Positions 1 to 8,754 of a stretch of 30,576 nucleotides of DNA are shown here, piece by piece (within the stretch, counting starts at the first letter, position 1; every line of letters begins with the position of its first letter). Made by a program: the position numbers and the translations under genes. Origin of the DNA: DAISIL01 sp036822015 (GTDB taxonomy: Bacteria > Bacteroidota > Bacteroidia > Cytophagales > Bernardetiaceae). The notes under the pieces are model-generated. The model saw only the letters and a list, made by a program, of their open reading frames with translations, searched no databases and had not been told where the DNA came from. The stretch lies in contig DAISIL010000040.1 in NCBI GenBank assembly GCA_036822015.1, positions 1 to 30,576 of the forward strand, read 5' to 3'.

Positions 1-38
1 TGATTTAATCATTTTTCAATACTAAAAACTCAAATAAC

Positions 39-1172
39 ATGGCACGGAAAGTTTTAGTCAATTTGGTGAGCGATCAGACAGTACCAAGTTTGCAATTTAT
101 AAGGGAATTTGGTGAATCAGATAGCCAACACCTCTTCATTACAACTAATCAAATGGAAAAACGAGGTTGCCGAAAATGGATTATAGATGCTGCTGGATTA
201 AGTGATGAGCAACTTTTAGAGCCAAAGATAATCAATCCATTTTCATTTGATGAAATAGTAAAAGCCTTTGATGAAAGTGAGTTGAGTGATGACGATGAGT
301 ATTTAGTTAATATCACGGGAGGAACTAAGCTCATGTCTATCGATTGCTTTGATTTCTTCAAAACATTGAAAAGTGAGATTTTCTATTTAACGGGCCAGAA
401 CGACTTCATAAAACTCTTCCCCGGGCGTGGTGAGAAAAAACCACAAAAACTCACCACACAAGTAACCTTGAAAGAGTATCTGACTTGTTATGGTTTCGAT
501 ATCCAAAAAGAAAGTAAGCCAAAAGTTAATAAAAGCATTATTGATAAATTTTTTCTGTCATACTTAAAGTTGGATCATGAAGACCATCAAACGATTAGTC
601 ATCTACGTAAGCACCGAAGTAAAAAATCTCTGAAACTAGACGAGATAGAAGATTTAAGTAAATTATTGACTAAGCTCAATTATGAGAACAGAAGTCAAGA
701 TAACTTGAATAAGGATGAAATCAAGTACCTAACAGGAGATTGGTTTGAAGAGTATATCTTTTGGAAAATAAAGGAAGAGTTATCTTTGAAAGAGGAGTAC
801 ATTGGTCTGGGTTGGGAGTTGAAAAAGTCAGAGGCCCCGAATGAGTTTGATGTACTTTTTGTATTTGATAATAGGATGTACACAGTAGAGTGTAAAACAT
901 CTATCACAGGAGAAGCAGGAAAATCTTTGATAGGTGAAATATTATATAAATCTGATTCCTTACAAAAAGAGTTTGGACTCTATGCTAACACAAGTATTAT
1001 TGCACTTGACCCGCCTTTGAAAGATAAAAACGGTGAGTTTATTAGTAAATTTAAGTCTCATTATAATCGTGCGAAATTAAACCGTATTTCCATTATATCT
1101 CGGCAAGACTTACTAAACCCGGAAATCTCCTTAGTATCTCTGCTAGGAATTAAAGTTACTAGCTCTAACTAA
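39..1172 (+). CDS. card1: Card1/Can2-type CARF-PD-(D/E)XK nuclease (DUF1887), type III CRISPR ancillary effector
   Basis: This 377-residue protein has the two-part layout of the Card1/Can2 (DUF1887) family. The N-terminal half looks like a Rossmann-type CARF domain, with the hallmark NITGGTKLM at about residues 91-99; in this family that loop helps bind cyclic oligoadenylate. The C-terminal half is a PD-(D/E)XK nuclease: GDWFEEYIFWKI near 234-245 supplies the helix glutamates, NEFD places Asp271, and VECKT places Glu284 and Lys286. Characterised relatives are cA4-activated and cut DNA and/or RNA nonspecifically to slow phage growth or induce dormancy. Length matches Card1. Only 38 nt precede the ATG in the window, so cas10 and the rest of any type III locus would lie upstream. 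The gene is clearly more AT-rich than csx20 next to it, which suggests separate acquisition. Family assignment is strong; ligand and substrate are inferred. Confidence 0.9.
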   Translation: MARKVLVNLVSDQTVPSLQFIREFGESDSQHLFITTNQMEKRGCRKWIIDAAGLSDEQLLEPKIINPFSFDEIVKAFDESELSDDDEYLVNITGGTKLMSIDCFDFFKTLKSEIFYLTGQNDFIKLFPGRGEKKPQKLTTQVTLKEYLTCYGFDIQKESKPKVNKSIIDKFFLSYLKLDHEDHQTISHLRKHRSKKSLKLDEIEDLSKLLTKLNYENRSQDNLNKDEIKYLTGDWFEEYIFWKIKEELSLKEEYIGLGWELKKSEAPNEFDVLFVFDNRMYTVECKTSITGEAGKSLIGEILYKSDSLQKEFGLYANTSIIALDPPLKDKNGEFISKFKSHYNRAKLNRISIISRQDLLNPEISLVSLLGIKVTSSN

Positions 1173-1180
1173 CCCCCCCC

Positions 1181-1588
1181 ATGCCCACCCTCTACCTTCT
1201 TTTCTCGCATACCCTGACGGAGGCCCAGACCGCAGACGCTGTACAAAGCCTTGCTGTACAAGATTTTGTGTCGCTTCCCGAAGACTTACAAAGCCGCTGG
1301 AGCGGTATCCCGCCCGAGCTAGCTAGTCTCGATGACCACCTGGCCCCTGTGCTGGAGTGGCTACGCGCCCGCACCCAGCCCGAGGACTTTGTGCTGGTGC
1401 AAGGCGACTTCGGGGCGACTTTTTGCGTTGTGGATGCCTGCCGCCACGAGGGCTTGGGCATACCCATATACGCGACGACGGAACGCAGCACCCAGGAGCT
1501 ACCCCAGCCCGATGGCAGCATCCGTAAGGTGTCGGTGTTTCGGCATGTGCGCTTTCGGCGTTTTTACCCTATGCCCGCAAAAGAATGA
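1181..1588 (+). CDS. csx20: Csx20-family CRISPR-associated protein, candidate ring nuclease
   Basis: A 135-residue protein that I recognise as Csx20: start LYLLFSHTLTEAQ, a middle LPEDLQSRWSGIPPEL, then VLVQGDFGATF and the end VFRHVRFRRFY. The family is a small CARF-like (Rossmann) protein found with type III CRISPR systems and proposed, from comparative genomics and more recent work, to be a ring nuclease that degrades cyclic oligoadenylate. It sits 8 nt after the Card1-type effector on the same strand, so an effector plus off-switch unit is the natural reading. A run of eight C (1173-1180) directly precedes the ATG in place of any Shine-Dalgarno-like sequence. Its GC content is far higher than that of card1 and resembles the host genes. 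Its stop overlaps the next start (ATGA, 1585-1588). Family call is firm; the enzymatic role is inference. Confidence 0.85.
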   Translation: MPTLYLLFSHTLTEAQTADAVQSLAVQDFVSLPEDLQSRWSGIPPELASLDDHLAPVLEWLRARTQPEDFVLVQGDFGATFCVVDACRHEGLGIPIYATTERSTQELPQPDGSIRKVSVFRHVRFRRFYPMPAKE

Positions 1589-3678
1589 AAAAACACAGCG
1601 CACTCCAATTTGTATTTCATTTTTTGATGGTTTGCACTGCGCTTGCTCAGGAGACTTCTTTTGTCTTTCGGCAAAGCGTGCCGGTAGTTTGGCAGGGACG
1701 CAACTTATCGCTTGCCTGGGCAGGCGGACTGAATGCCCCCCAGCTATCGACCGAAGATTTTAACGGCGACGGCCGTCCGGATTTGTTCGTTTTTGATCGG
1801 ACGCAAGGCAAGGTGAGCATCTTTTTGTCCACGGGCGAAGCCTGGGCCTATGCCCCCGATTACGAGGCTGCTTTTCCCGTCATGACCGGCTGGGCATTGC
1901 TCCGCGATTTCGATAACGACGGGCGCAAAGACCTCCTGACCAGCACCCGTTTTGGCATACAGGTCTTGGCCCAGCAGCCCACAGCAACGGCACTGCCGAG
2001 CTTCCGCTCCGTCGCCGACCCGCTCCTGACGACGGGCCTCTCCGGCGACTCGATCAACCTCCGTATCGACCTAACCGACATAGCCCACTTTGGCGACATC
2101 GACGGTGATGGGGCGATGGACATCCTCAACTTTATGCCTTCGGTGGGCTTTTCGATGGAATACCACAAAAACCAGTCAGTCAATGGATTAGCTCTAAAAA
2201 AAGTCGATACTGAATGGGGTGGAATCATTGAGTGCAGTTGTGATGTGTTTGGTTTTGGTGGGAGCAGTTGCCGCCTGGCAGCCGCCGAACACGCCGGCTC
2301 TACCATCCTGGCTTTTGATGCCGACAACGACGGCGATATGGACTTGCTCCTCGGTGATGTGGACTGCCGCAACCTGGCTTTTTTGGAGAACAAAGGCAGT
2401 CGTACCCAGGCGCGTTTTGATAGTTTCGATACCCAATATCCTCCCAGCCGACCGGTGGATATGGCTATCTTTCCCGCGCCTTTTTTGGAGGATGTAACCT
2501 TTGATGGTTTGCCGGATTTGCTGGTAGCACCCAATGTTTTTTTCAACGAAAACGACCAAATCGACTTCCGAAAGTCCTTTTGGCTTTACCGCAACACCGG
2601 CACAAGCACACGCCCTGATTTTGCGTTTGTGCAAGAAGATTTTCTCCAGTCCGATATGCTAGACCTGGGCGAGGAGGCTCATCCGGCTTTCGTGGACATG
2701 GATGCAGACGGCGATTTGGATATGCTCATCGCCTATCGGGGCAACCCCACACCTGCGGGTTTTGAAGGTGGTATTTCGTTTTTTGAAAATACGGGAAGTC
2801 CACAAAACCCAGCTTTTGTGTATCGGGGAGAGCGTTGCCAGGACTGCCAGGGCTTATCGTCCATACGGGTAGCAGCAGGTGAGGGCGTGGTGGTCATCTC
2901 GGGCTATGCCGCCGATACGCGCCTAACGCGGGTCTGGCGAATGGACAACGGACAAACCTTGACAGGAATCAATTTTGGCATCCAGGACGATCTGGCGATC
3001 ATGGATTGGAACAACGACGGGTATTTTGATCTGCTCGTAGGACGGCGCAACGGGGCTTTGGATGTCTTTGTTCAGCAGGGCGAAACGGGAAATTTTGTTT
3101 TGGCGCAAGCCAATATCGGCGGTATCGGTCAGCACCCGACAAAGCGTTTTTTGCGCATCGGACTCGGTGATCTGAACCAGGATGGCGAGTTGGATTTGGT
3201 GCGGGGCGATTTGAGCGGGGCTTTGTCGGTGTATTTTTCGATACGCAGCCAGGGTGAAAACTGGACGGATGTGCCGGTGGAGGTCTTCTCGGGTCTCGAT
3301 CAGCAACACCGCCCTTATCACTGGGGGACGCGCCCGAAGCCAGCCGTATTTGGTAGTGATCTCGTGATCGGGACGGGAGCCGGTGGTTTGCTTTATCTCC
3401 AAAACCGCCAATACACCAACGCTACGGCAGCCGAGGAGGCATCGGCGGTGGTTTTGCGGGTTTTTCCCAATCCGAGCCAGGGAACGGTGTCGGTCAGCAG
3501 CACATCCGAGGGGCAACTGACCTTATCTAACCTCCTGGGGCAAGTCCTGGGGCAGCATACCCTAGCCGCCGAAGTACCGCTTCGCTTATCCCTTGATGGG
3601 ATGCCAAAGGGCGTTTATCTCCTGACGCTGACCCATGCCAAAGGTCGGATAACCAGGCGTTTGGCGATAGCAGATTAA
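1585..3678 (+). CDS. Secreted FG-GAP/VCBS-repeat protein with T9SS type A sorting domain
   Basis: A 697-residue exported protein. The N-terminus (MKKHSALQFVFHFLMVCTALAQ) is a Sec signal peptide. At least eight calcium-loop repeats of FG-GAP/VCBS type follow: DFNGDGRPD (about 58), DFDNDGRKD (108), DIDGDGAMD (171), DADNDGDMD (246), DVTFDGLPD (302), DMDADGDLD (371), DWNNDGYFD (473) and DLNQDGELD (530). Such repeats build beta-propellers that bind Ca2+ and often mediate adhesion. The last ~75 residues (VFPNPSQGTVSV ... LLGQVL ... MPKGVYLLTL ... RRLAIAD) form a type A T9SS C-terminal domain, which directs export across the outer membrane and is removed at the surface. The start codon lies inside the csx20 stop (ATGA), so translation may be coupled, although a surface protein has no obvious CRISPR role. 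It ends 2 nt from the convergent carboxylase gene. The ligand is unknown. Confidence 0.9.
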   Translation: MKKHSALQFVFHFLMVCTALAQETSFVFRQSVPVVWQGRNLSLAWAGGLNAPQLSTEDFNGDGRPDLFVFDRTQGKVSIFLSTGEAWAYAPDYEAAFPVMTGWALLRDFDNDGRKDLLTSTRFGIQVLAQQPTATALPSFRSVADPLLTTGLSGDSINLRIDLTDIAHFGDIDGDGAMDILNFMPSVGFSMEYHKNQSVNGLALKKVDTEWGGIIECSCDVFGFGGSSCRLAAAEHAGSTILAFDADNDGDMDLLLGDVDCRNLAFLENKGSRTQARFDSFDTQYPPSRPVDMAIFPAPFLEDVTFDGLPDLLVAPNVFFNENDQIDFRKSFWLYRNTGTSTRPDFAFVQEDFLQSDMLDLGEEAHPAFVDMDADGDLDMLIAYRGNPTPAGFEGGISFFENTGSPQNPAFVYRGERCQDCQGLSSIRVAAGEGVVVISGYAADTRLTRVWRMDNGQTLTGINFGIQDDLAIMDWNNDGYFDLLVGRRNGALDVFVQQGETGNFVLAQANIGGIGQHPTKRFLRIGLGDLNQDGELDLVRGDLSGALSVYFSIRSQGENWTDVPVEVFSGLDQQHRPYHWGTRPKPAVFGSDLVIGTGAGGLLYLQNRQYTNATAAEEASAVVLRVFPNPSQGTVSVSSTSEGQLTLSNLLGQVLGQHTLAAEVPLRLSLDGMPKGVYLLTLTHAKGRITRRLAIAD

Positions 3679-3680
3679 GT

Positions 3681-5318
3681 TTAGGTTTGGATTACGCCTA
3701 CGTTGTAGCGTTGGGTGATGGGTGCGTGATTGGCGGCTTCGATGCCGATGGCCAGGGTACGGCGTGTTTCGAGGGGGTCAATGATCTCATCGACCCAAAG
3801 ACGTGCGGCGGCGTAGTAGGGCGAAAGTTGTTCTTGGTAGCGGGCTTCGATTTGGGCAAGCAGGGCTGCCTGGTCTTCTTCGCTGATCGTTTCGCCTTTG
3901 GCTTTTTGGGTGGCCATCTGGATTTGGAGGAGGGTCTTGCCTGCTGCTGCCCCGCTCATCACCGCGATCTTGGCCGTTGGCCAGGCGAGCATCAGGCGCG
4001 GATCGTAGGCTTTGCCGCACATGGCGTAGTTGCCCGCCCCGTAGGAGTTCCCGACGACAACGGAAAACTTAGGCACAACAGCGTTGGCCATCGCACTGAC
4101 CATCTTTGCTCCGTCCTTGATGATGCCCCCGTGTTCGGCACGACTCCCGACCATAAAACCGGATACGTCGTGGAAAAACACCAGCGGTATTTGCTTTTGG
4201 TTGCAGTTCATGATAAACCGCGCCGCTTTATCGGCTGAATCTGAATAGATGACACCACCCATCTGCATCTCCCCTTTGGCCGTTCGGATGATCTCCCGCT
4301 GGTTGGCGACAATACCGACAGCCCATCCCTCGATACGGGCATAGGCACACAAGATCGACTTACCGTAGTCGGCTTTGTACTCCTCGAGGCCAGGCCCATC
4401 GACGATATGCTCCAGGACGTGGCGCATGTTGTAGGGCTTGACGCGGTCGGCGGGAAACTGTGCGTAAAGCTGCCCGGGATCATGGGCAGGCAGCACTGGC
4501 TCGGCTCGATCAAAGCCCGCCGTGGGGCGATGGCCCATCTTATCAAAAATACTTCGGATGGCATCCAGGGCGGCTTCGTCGTTGGGATATTTGTTGTCCG
4601 TTACGCCGGAGATTTCGCAGTGGGTGCGGGCCCCGCCCAAGGTTTCGTTATCGACCTCCTCCCCGATAGCTGACTTGACCAAATACGAACCGGCCAAAAA
4701 GACCGAGCCTGTCCCCTCAACGATCAAGGCTTCATCCGACATGATCGGCAGATAGGCACCGCCGGCCACACAACTGCCCATGATGGCCGATACCTGAACA
4801 ATGCCCATCGCCGACATGACGGCGTTGTTGCGGAAAATGCGCCCAAAGTGTTCTTTGTCGGCAAAGATTTCGGATTGCATCGGCAGAAAAATCCCCGCGC
4901 TATCGACCAGGTAGATGATCGGCAAACGGTTTTCGATGGCGATCTCCTGGGCCCGAAGGTTCTTCTTGCCCGTGATCGGAAACCACGCGCCGGCTTTTAC
5001 CGTCGCATCGTTGGCGACAATGACACACATCCTGCCTGCCACCTTACCAATCCCGACCACCACGCCCCCCGACGGACAGCCACCGTACTCGGCATACATC
5101 CCCTGGCCCGCAAAAGTGCCAATTTCCAAGAACGCACTCTGGGGGTCAATGAGGTAGTCGATACGCTCTCGGGCCGTGAGTTTGCCTTTTTTGTGGTGCT
5201 GCGCGATCTTTTTTTCGCCACCTCCCAGATGCACTTTTTGGCGTTTGGCTTTGAGTTGGATCACGCCGTTTTTGAGGTGGTCTTCGTTGATGTTGGCTTC
5301 GATTTCTTGGGTAGTCAT
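3681..5318 (-). CDS. Acyl-CoA carboxylase carboxyltransferase (beta) subunit, methylcrotonyl-CoA-carboxylase-like
   Basis: A 545-residue carboxyltransferase of the biotin-dependent acyl-CoA carboxylase family, which moves the carboxyl group from carboxybiotin to an acyl-CoA. Family features include KLTARERIDYLID near the N-terminus, VANDATVKAGAWFP, RLPIIYLVDSAGIFLPMQ and MGSCVAGGAYLP (the oxyanion-hole glycines of the N-terminal crotonase lobe), and the C-terminal lobe LVFFHDVSGFMVG with VVGNSYGAGNYAM. The segment around LPMQSEIFADKEHFGRIF resembles methylcrotonyl-CoA carboxylase beta more than propionyl-CoA carboxylase, so leucine catabolism is the best guess; geranyl- or another acyl-CoA cannot be excluded. 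The biotin-carrying alpha subunit is not in the window. It is the last gene of a minus-strand run, 29 nt after metG, and ends 2 nt from the FG-GAP gene with no visible terminator between them. Confidence 0.9.
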   Translation of the reverse strand: MTTQEIEANINEDHLKNGVIQLKAKRQKVHLGGGEKKIAQHHKKGKLTARERIDYLIDPQSAFLEIGTFAGQGMYAEYGGCPSGGVVVGIGKVAGRMCVIVANDATVKAGAWFPITGKKNLRAQEIAIENRLPIIYLVDSAGIFLPMQSEIFADKEHFGRIFRNNAVMSAMGIVQVSAIMGSCVAGGAYLPIMSDEALIVEGTGSVFLAGSYLVKSAIGEEVDNETLGGARTHCEISGVTDNKYPNDEAALDAIRSIFDKMGHRPTAGFDRAEPVLPAHDPGQLYAQFPADRVKPYNMRHVLEHIVDGPGLEEYKADYGKSILCAYARIEGWAVGIVANQREIIRTAKGEMQMGGVIYSDSADKAARFIMNCNQKQIPLVFFHDVSGFMVGSRAEHGGIIKDGAKMVSAMANAVVPKFSVVVGNSYGAGNYAMCGKAYDPRLMLAWPTAKIAVMSGAAAGKTLLQIQMATQKAKGETISEEDQAALLAQIEARYQEQLSPYYAAARLWVDEIIDPLETRRTLAIGIEAANHAPITQRYNVGVIQT

Positions 5319-5347
5319 GGCAATTTTTGTCGGTGTGTGAGGTTGGT

Positions 5348-7384
5348 TTAGGCGATGGTAGCTCCATTAGGGACGATTGCTTCTGGGGCAACCAGTCGCA
5401 GGCTGCCGTCGGGCTGTTGGGCCATCAGGATCATGCCCTCGGAGGTGATGCCTCGGATGGTGCGTGGAGCAAGGTTGGCCAGAAGACAGATCTGCTTGCC
5501 GATCAGTGCTTCGGGGGCATAAAACTCGGCGATGCCACTAACGACGGTGCGTTGGTCTAGTCCGGTATCGAGGCGCAGCTCGAGGAGCTTTTTGGCTTTG
5601 CGGACTTTTTGTGCGTCGATGACGGTAGCTACACGGATGTCCATTTTGGTAAAGTCCTCAAAGGTAACACTTTCTTTGAGTGCCTCGGGTTTGCGATTGC
5701 TGTTTTTGGTGGCTTCGAGCTTTTGTAGCTGGGTTTGCACGAAGGCATCTTCGATCTTTTGGAAGAGGAGCTGGGGCTGTGCCAGTGCTGTGCCGGACTG
5801 GAGCAGGTCGTTGCGTCCGATCTCCTGCCAGGTGTAATCGTGGAGGGGAAGTTGTAGGAGGGCGGCTAGTTTCTGGGCGGTTTCTGGCAAGAAAGGCTGC
5901 ATGAGGAGGCAGAGGTTGGCCGTCAGTTGGAGGGCCGTATGCAGGATGGCCGGTACGGCTTCGGGGTCTGTTTTTTGTTTTTTCCAGGGTTCGGTGTCGG
6001 CCAAATAGCGGTTGCCGATGCGGGAGACCTCCATGAGGCGGCTTTGGGCATCGCGGAAGCGAAAATGCTCCAGATGGTCGGTGATTTCGGCTTTGAGTTG
6101 TTGGAGGCTATCCCAGAGGGCGGCATCGGGTGGGGTGTGATCTGGGACGATGCCCTGGAGGTACTTCTGGGAGAGCTGGAGGGTGCGATTGACGAAGTTA
6201 CCGAGGTTGGCGACGAGTTCGTTGTTGTGGCGGTCTTGGTAGTCTTGCCAGGTAAACTCGCTGTCTTTGGTCTCGGGGGCAATGGCTGTGAGGACATAGC
6301 GCAGGGTATCGGTTTTGTCGGGGTTTTCTTCGAGATACTCATGCAGCCAGACGGCCCAGTTGCGGGAGGTGGAGAGCTTGGCACCTTCGAGGTTAAGGAA
6401 CTCGTTGGCCGGCACCTGATCGGGGAGGATGTAGTCGCCGTGCGCCTTGAGGATGATGGGGAAGATGATACAATGAAAAACGATATTGTCTTTGCCGATA
6501 AAATGCACCAGCTGGGTATCGGGGCTTTGCCAGTAGGGTTTCCAATCTTTGCCCTGCTCGGCGGCCCAGGCTTTGGTCGCGGAGATATAGCCGATGGGTG
6601 CATCTAGCCAGACATACAAAACCTTTCCCTCGGCTTGGGGCAGCGGCACGGGAACGCCCCAATCGAGGTCTCGGGTCATGGCGCGTGCTTGTAGCCCCTG
6701 CTCGATCCAGGAGCGGCATTGCCCATAGACGTTGGTTTTCCAGTCGTCTTTTTTCTCCTGGATGATCCACGCTTTGAGCCAGTCCTCGTAGGCGTTGAGG
6801 GGTAAGTACCAGTGGGTGGTTGTTTTGCGGATGGGTGTTGCACCGCTGATCGTAGATCGTGGTTGGATGAGTTCGGTAGGGCTAAGGCTGGATCCGCAGT
6901 TTTCGCATTGGTCGCCGTAGGCTTCTGGGTGTCCGCATTTGGGGCAGGTACCGATGATGTAGCGGTCGGCGAGAAACTGCTGGGCTTCGGGGTCGAAGAA
7001 CTGCTCGCTGGTGCGCTCCTCAAACTTTCCCTTGTCGTGGAGGCGGGTAAAGAAGTCTTGGGAGGTTTGGTAATGGATGGGTTCGGAGGTACGGTGATAG
7101 ATATCGAAGCTGATGCCGAATTGGGCAAAGGTATTTTTGTTGAGGGTGTGATAGCGGTCGATGATGGCTTGTGGGGTGGTGTTTTCTTTGCGGGCCCGCA
7201 TCGTGATGGCGGCTCCGTGTTCGTCGCTGCCACAGACAAAGAGTACGTCCTTACCTGTCAGGCGCAGGAAGCGGGCGTAGATGTCTGCGGGCAGGTAAGC
7301 ACCCGCGATGTGTCCGATGTGTAGGGGGCCATTGGCATAAGGTAAGGCGGCCGTGATGGTATGACGCGCAAAAGATTTGGGCAT
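5348..7384 (-). CDS. metG: Methionine-tRNA ligase
   Basis: A full-length (678-residue) class I methionyl-tRNA synthetase that charges tRNA-Met with methionine in the cytoplasm. The HIGH signature is intact in PYANGPLHIGHIAG (His22 to His25). A zinc knuckle CPKCGHPEAYGDQCENCG lies in the connective-peptide region at about 145-165, and the KMSKS loop appears as KLSTS near 336. An anticodon-binding helical domain follows. The last ~100 residues (FEDFTKMDIRVATVIDAQ to the end) form the EMAP/Trbp111-like OB-fold that binds tRNA and dimerises the enzyme. It sits between the acyltransferase (38 nt upstream) and the carboxylase (29 nt downstream) on the same strand, so co-transcription is likely though functionally unrelated. 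Confidence 0.97.
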   Translation of the reverse strand: MPKSFARHTITAALPYANGPLHIGHIAGAYLPADIYARFLRLTGKDVLFVCGSDEHGAAITMRARKENTTPQAIIDRYHTLNKNTFAQFGISFDIYHRTSEPIHYQTSQDFFTRLHDKGKFEERTSEQFFDPEAQQFLADRYIIGTCPKCGHPEAYGDQCENCGSSLSPTELIQPRSTISGATPIRKTTTHWYLPLNAYEDWLKAWIIQEKKDDWKTNVYGQCRSWIEQGLQARAMTRDLDWGVPVPLPQAEGKVLYVWLDAPIGYISATKAWAAEQGKDWKPYWQSPDTQLVHFIGKDNIVFHCIIFPIILKAHGDYILPDQVPANEFLNLEGAKLSTSRNWAVWLHEYLEENPDKTDTLRYVLTAIAPETKDSEFTWQDYQDRHNNELVANLGNFVNRTLQLSQKYLQGIVPDHTPPDAALWDSLQQLKAEITDHLEHFRFRDAQSRLMEVSRIGNRYLADTEPWKKQKTDPEAVPAILHTALQLTANLCLLMQPFLPETAQKLAALLQLPLHDYTWQEIGRNDLLQSGTALAQPQLLFQKIEDAFVQTQLQKLEATKNSNRKPEALKESVTFEDFTKMDIRVATVIDAQKVRKAKKLLELRLDTGLDQRTVVSGIAEFYAPEALIGKQICLLANLAPRTIRGITSEGMILMAQQPDGSLRLVAPEAIVPNGATIA

Positions 7385-7422
7385 ACAGGATCGTTTTTGC
7401 GGTCAAAGTTCGGAAAAAATGA

Positions 7423-8616
7423 TTACTTTTTATTCCCTCCCACAAAATATCCCCGCAGGATGAAAGGGATCAAGCCCAGGAGTGGGATATAAAACGAAAT
7501 CACGAAGGGGTTTTTGAGGATGGCTGGGATAAGTGTCCAGAGGTTCATTTTCATATCTTTGACCTCCCCGTACTTGCGGTAGCGGCGATCAAACTCATGG
7601 AACTCAATGGGCCAGGCGGCGGGCAAGAAGAACGGAAAGCGTTTCCAGGCCTTGCCCCAGGCCTTGAAGAGTTCGCCCCAGCGGTAGGGTTTTTGTCCGT
7701 ATTCCTGTACGTATCCGTCCAGTTCGGCTTGCATCTGGGCCCGGATTTGGTTCGTGATCCGCTCGAAGTCGTCTCGGGTGAGGTCTTCAAAGGGCTTGTC
7801 GGTCATTTCGTAAGGCTTGATGCGTTTGCCGCGCACGTAGGTCAGTTGGGCCGGGAAGGCAAAGTAAAAAATCCAGGGCTGCAAGAAGATACAAGGGATG
7901 ATCCAACTGATGGGTAAGAAAGGAATGCCGATTTTTTGGACAAGTTTATTGATCCATTCAATTTTGTAAGACCCTGGGTTGATGTACTCGGCGTTGATCG
8001 TATAGACAGGAAAAATATCGGTGCGGTATTTGATGCTCATCCGCACGAAGGAGGTAGCAAATCGCTGGAGTTCGTATTTGTGGTTGAAGCCCTTTCCGAT
8101 GCCGGGTACGCCCTCGGGATAGATCAGGATATTCTGATCAGTCATGTGCATGAGGGTCTCGAAGTTGAGCGTGGTGGCATCGACGGCGCCGGATCGTTTC
8201 CAGATGTTGATGAGCTGGAAGGGATTCATGAGGGTAGTTTTGGTCAGGAGCGGGGCAATGATGGGGCGTATGGCATCCACGCCGTAGTCGTACCGCCGAT
8301 TGAAGATCGCCCCAAAGATCATGGCATCCCATGGAAAAGCCATACCGGAGTGATTGCCAATGTAGATGAGCGGACGCTCGGGGTTGTTGCGTTCGGGGGT
8401 CTCATCAAAGCCTACCATGCGGGCCCGAAAGTACTCCTGATCGAGGCGATCGAGGATATTGGCGATCAGGCTTAAGGCATATTTTTTGTCGAAGTCTTTG
8501 GTAAGCAAGTGTTTATTTTGCTCAATCTGTCGGAGCAGGTCATCCGAGTTGCTGTTTTTTTGGGGAGATGAGGGGCGTAGATGCGTAGGCATCTGGTGTT
8601 TTTGGGGAGCAGGCAT
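7423..8616 (-). CDS. Lysophospholipid/glycerol acyltransferase family protein (PlsC-like)
   Basis: A 397-residue membrane-associated acyltransferase of the LPLAT superfamily, which transfers acyl chains to a lysophospholipid or related acceptor. The catalytic box is NHSGMAFPWDAM; the His-to-Asp spacing is seven residues rather than the four of classical PlsC, as expected for a divergent LPLAT branch. The acceptor-binding loop is IYPEGVPGIGKG. Hydrophobic segments lie around IGIPFLPISWIIPCIFLQPW and at the C-terminus (FVISFYIPLLGLIPFIL), so it is probably at the inner membrane. I chose the ATG at 8614-8616 (MPAPQKHQM); a longer reading frame begins only with TTG at 8673. It heads the minus-strand unit with metG and the carboxylase. 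The exact acceptor is unknown. Confidence 0.82.
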   Translation of the reverse strand: MPAPQKHQMPTHLRPSSPQKNSNSDDLLRQIEQNKHLLTKDFDKKYALSLIANILDRLDQEYFRARMVGFDETPERNNPERPLIYIGNHSGMAFPWDAMIFGAIFNRRYDYGVDAIRPIIAPLLTKTTLMNPFQLINIWKRSGAVDATTLNFETLMHMTDQNILIYPEGVPGIGKGFNHKYELQRFATSFVRMSIKYRTDIFPVYTINAEYINPGSYKIEWINKLVQKIGIPFLPISWIIPCIFLQPWIFYFAFPAQLTYVRGKRIKPYEMTDKPFEDLTRDDFERITNQIRAQMQAELDGYVQEYGQKPYRWGELFKAWGKAWKRFPFFLPAAWPIEFHEFDRRYRKYGEVKDMKMNLWTLIPAILKNPFVISFYIPLLGLIPFILRGYFVGGNKK

Positions 8617-8754
8617 GGCATAGGTTGGCTGTGTGTGGAAAGAAAAATTTGTTTGAACTAAATAAAATTCCAAAACTTTACCAAGTTTACTTGCATATTT
8701 GATCGTTTTTTGTTCGTTTGTCTCTTAGTCCTCACCTCGAAAATACATTTTCCT

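Noticed and set aside
1..38. CRISPR repeat or promoter immediately before card1.
   Set aside because: Only 38 nt of AT-rich sequence are available and no repeat or promoter match is visible.
5927..6607. Open frame on the plus strand within metG, 226 codons.
   Set aside because: It is the antisense shadow of a GC-biased gene; composition is Gly/Val-rich with no domain.
8682..8693. Palindrome CAAGTTTACTTG upstream of the coiled-coil gene as an operator.
   Set aside because: Arms of only five bases; such short inverted repeats are expected by chance in AT-rich DNA.
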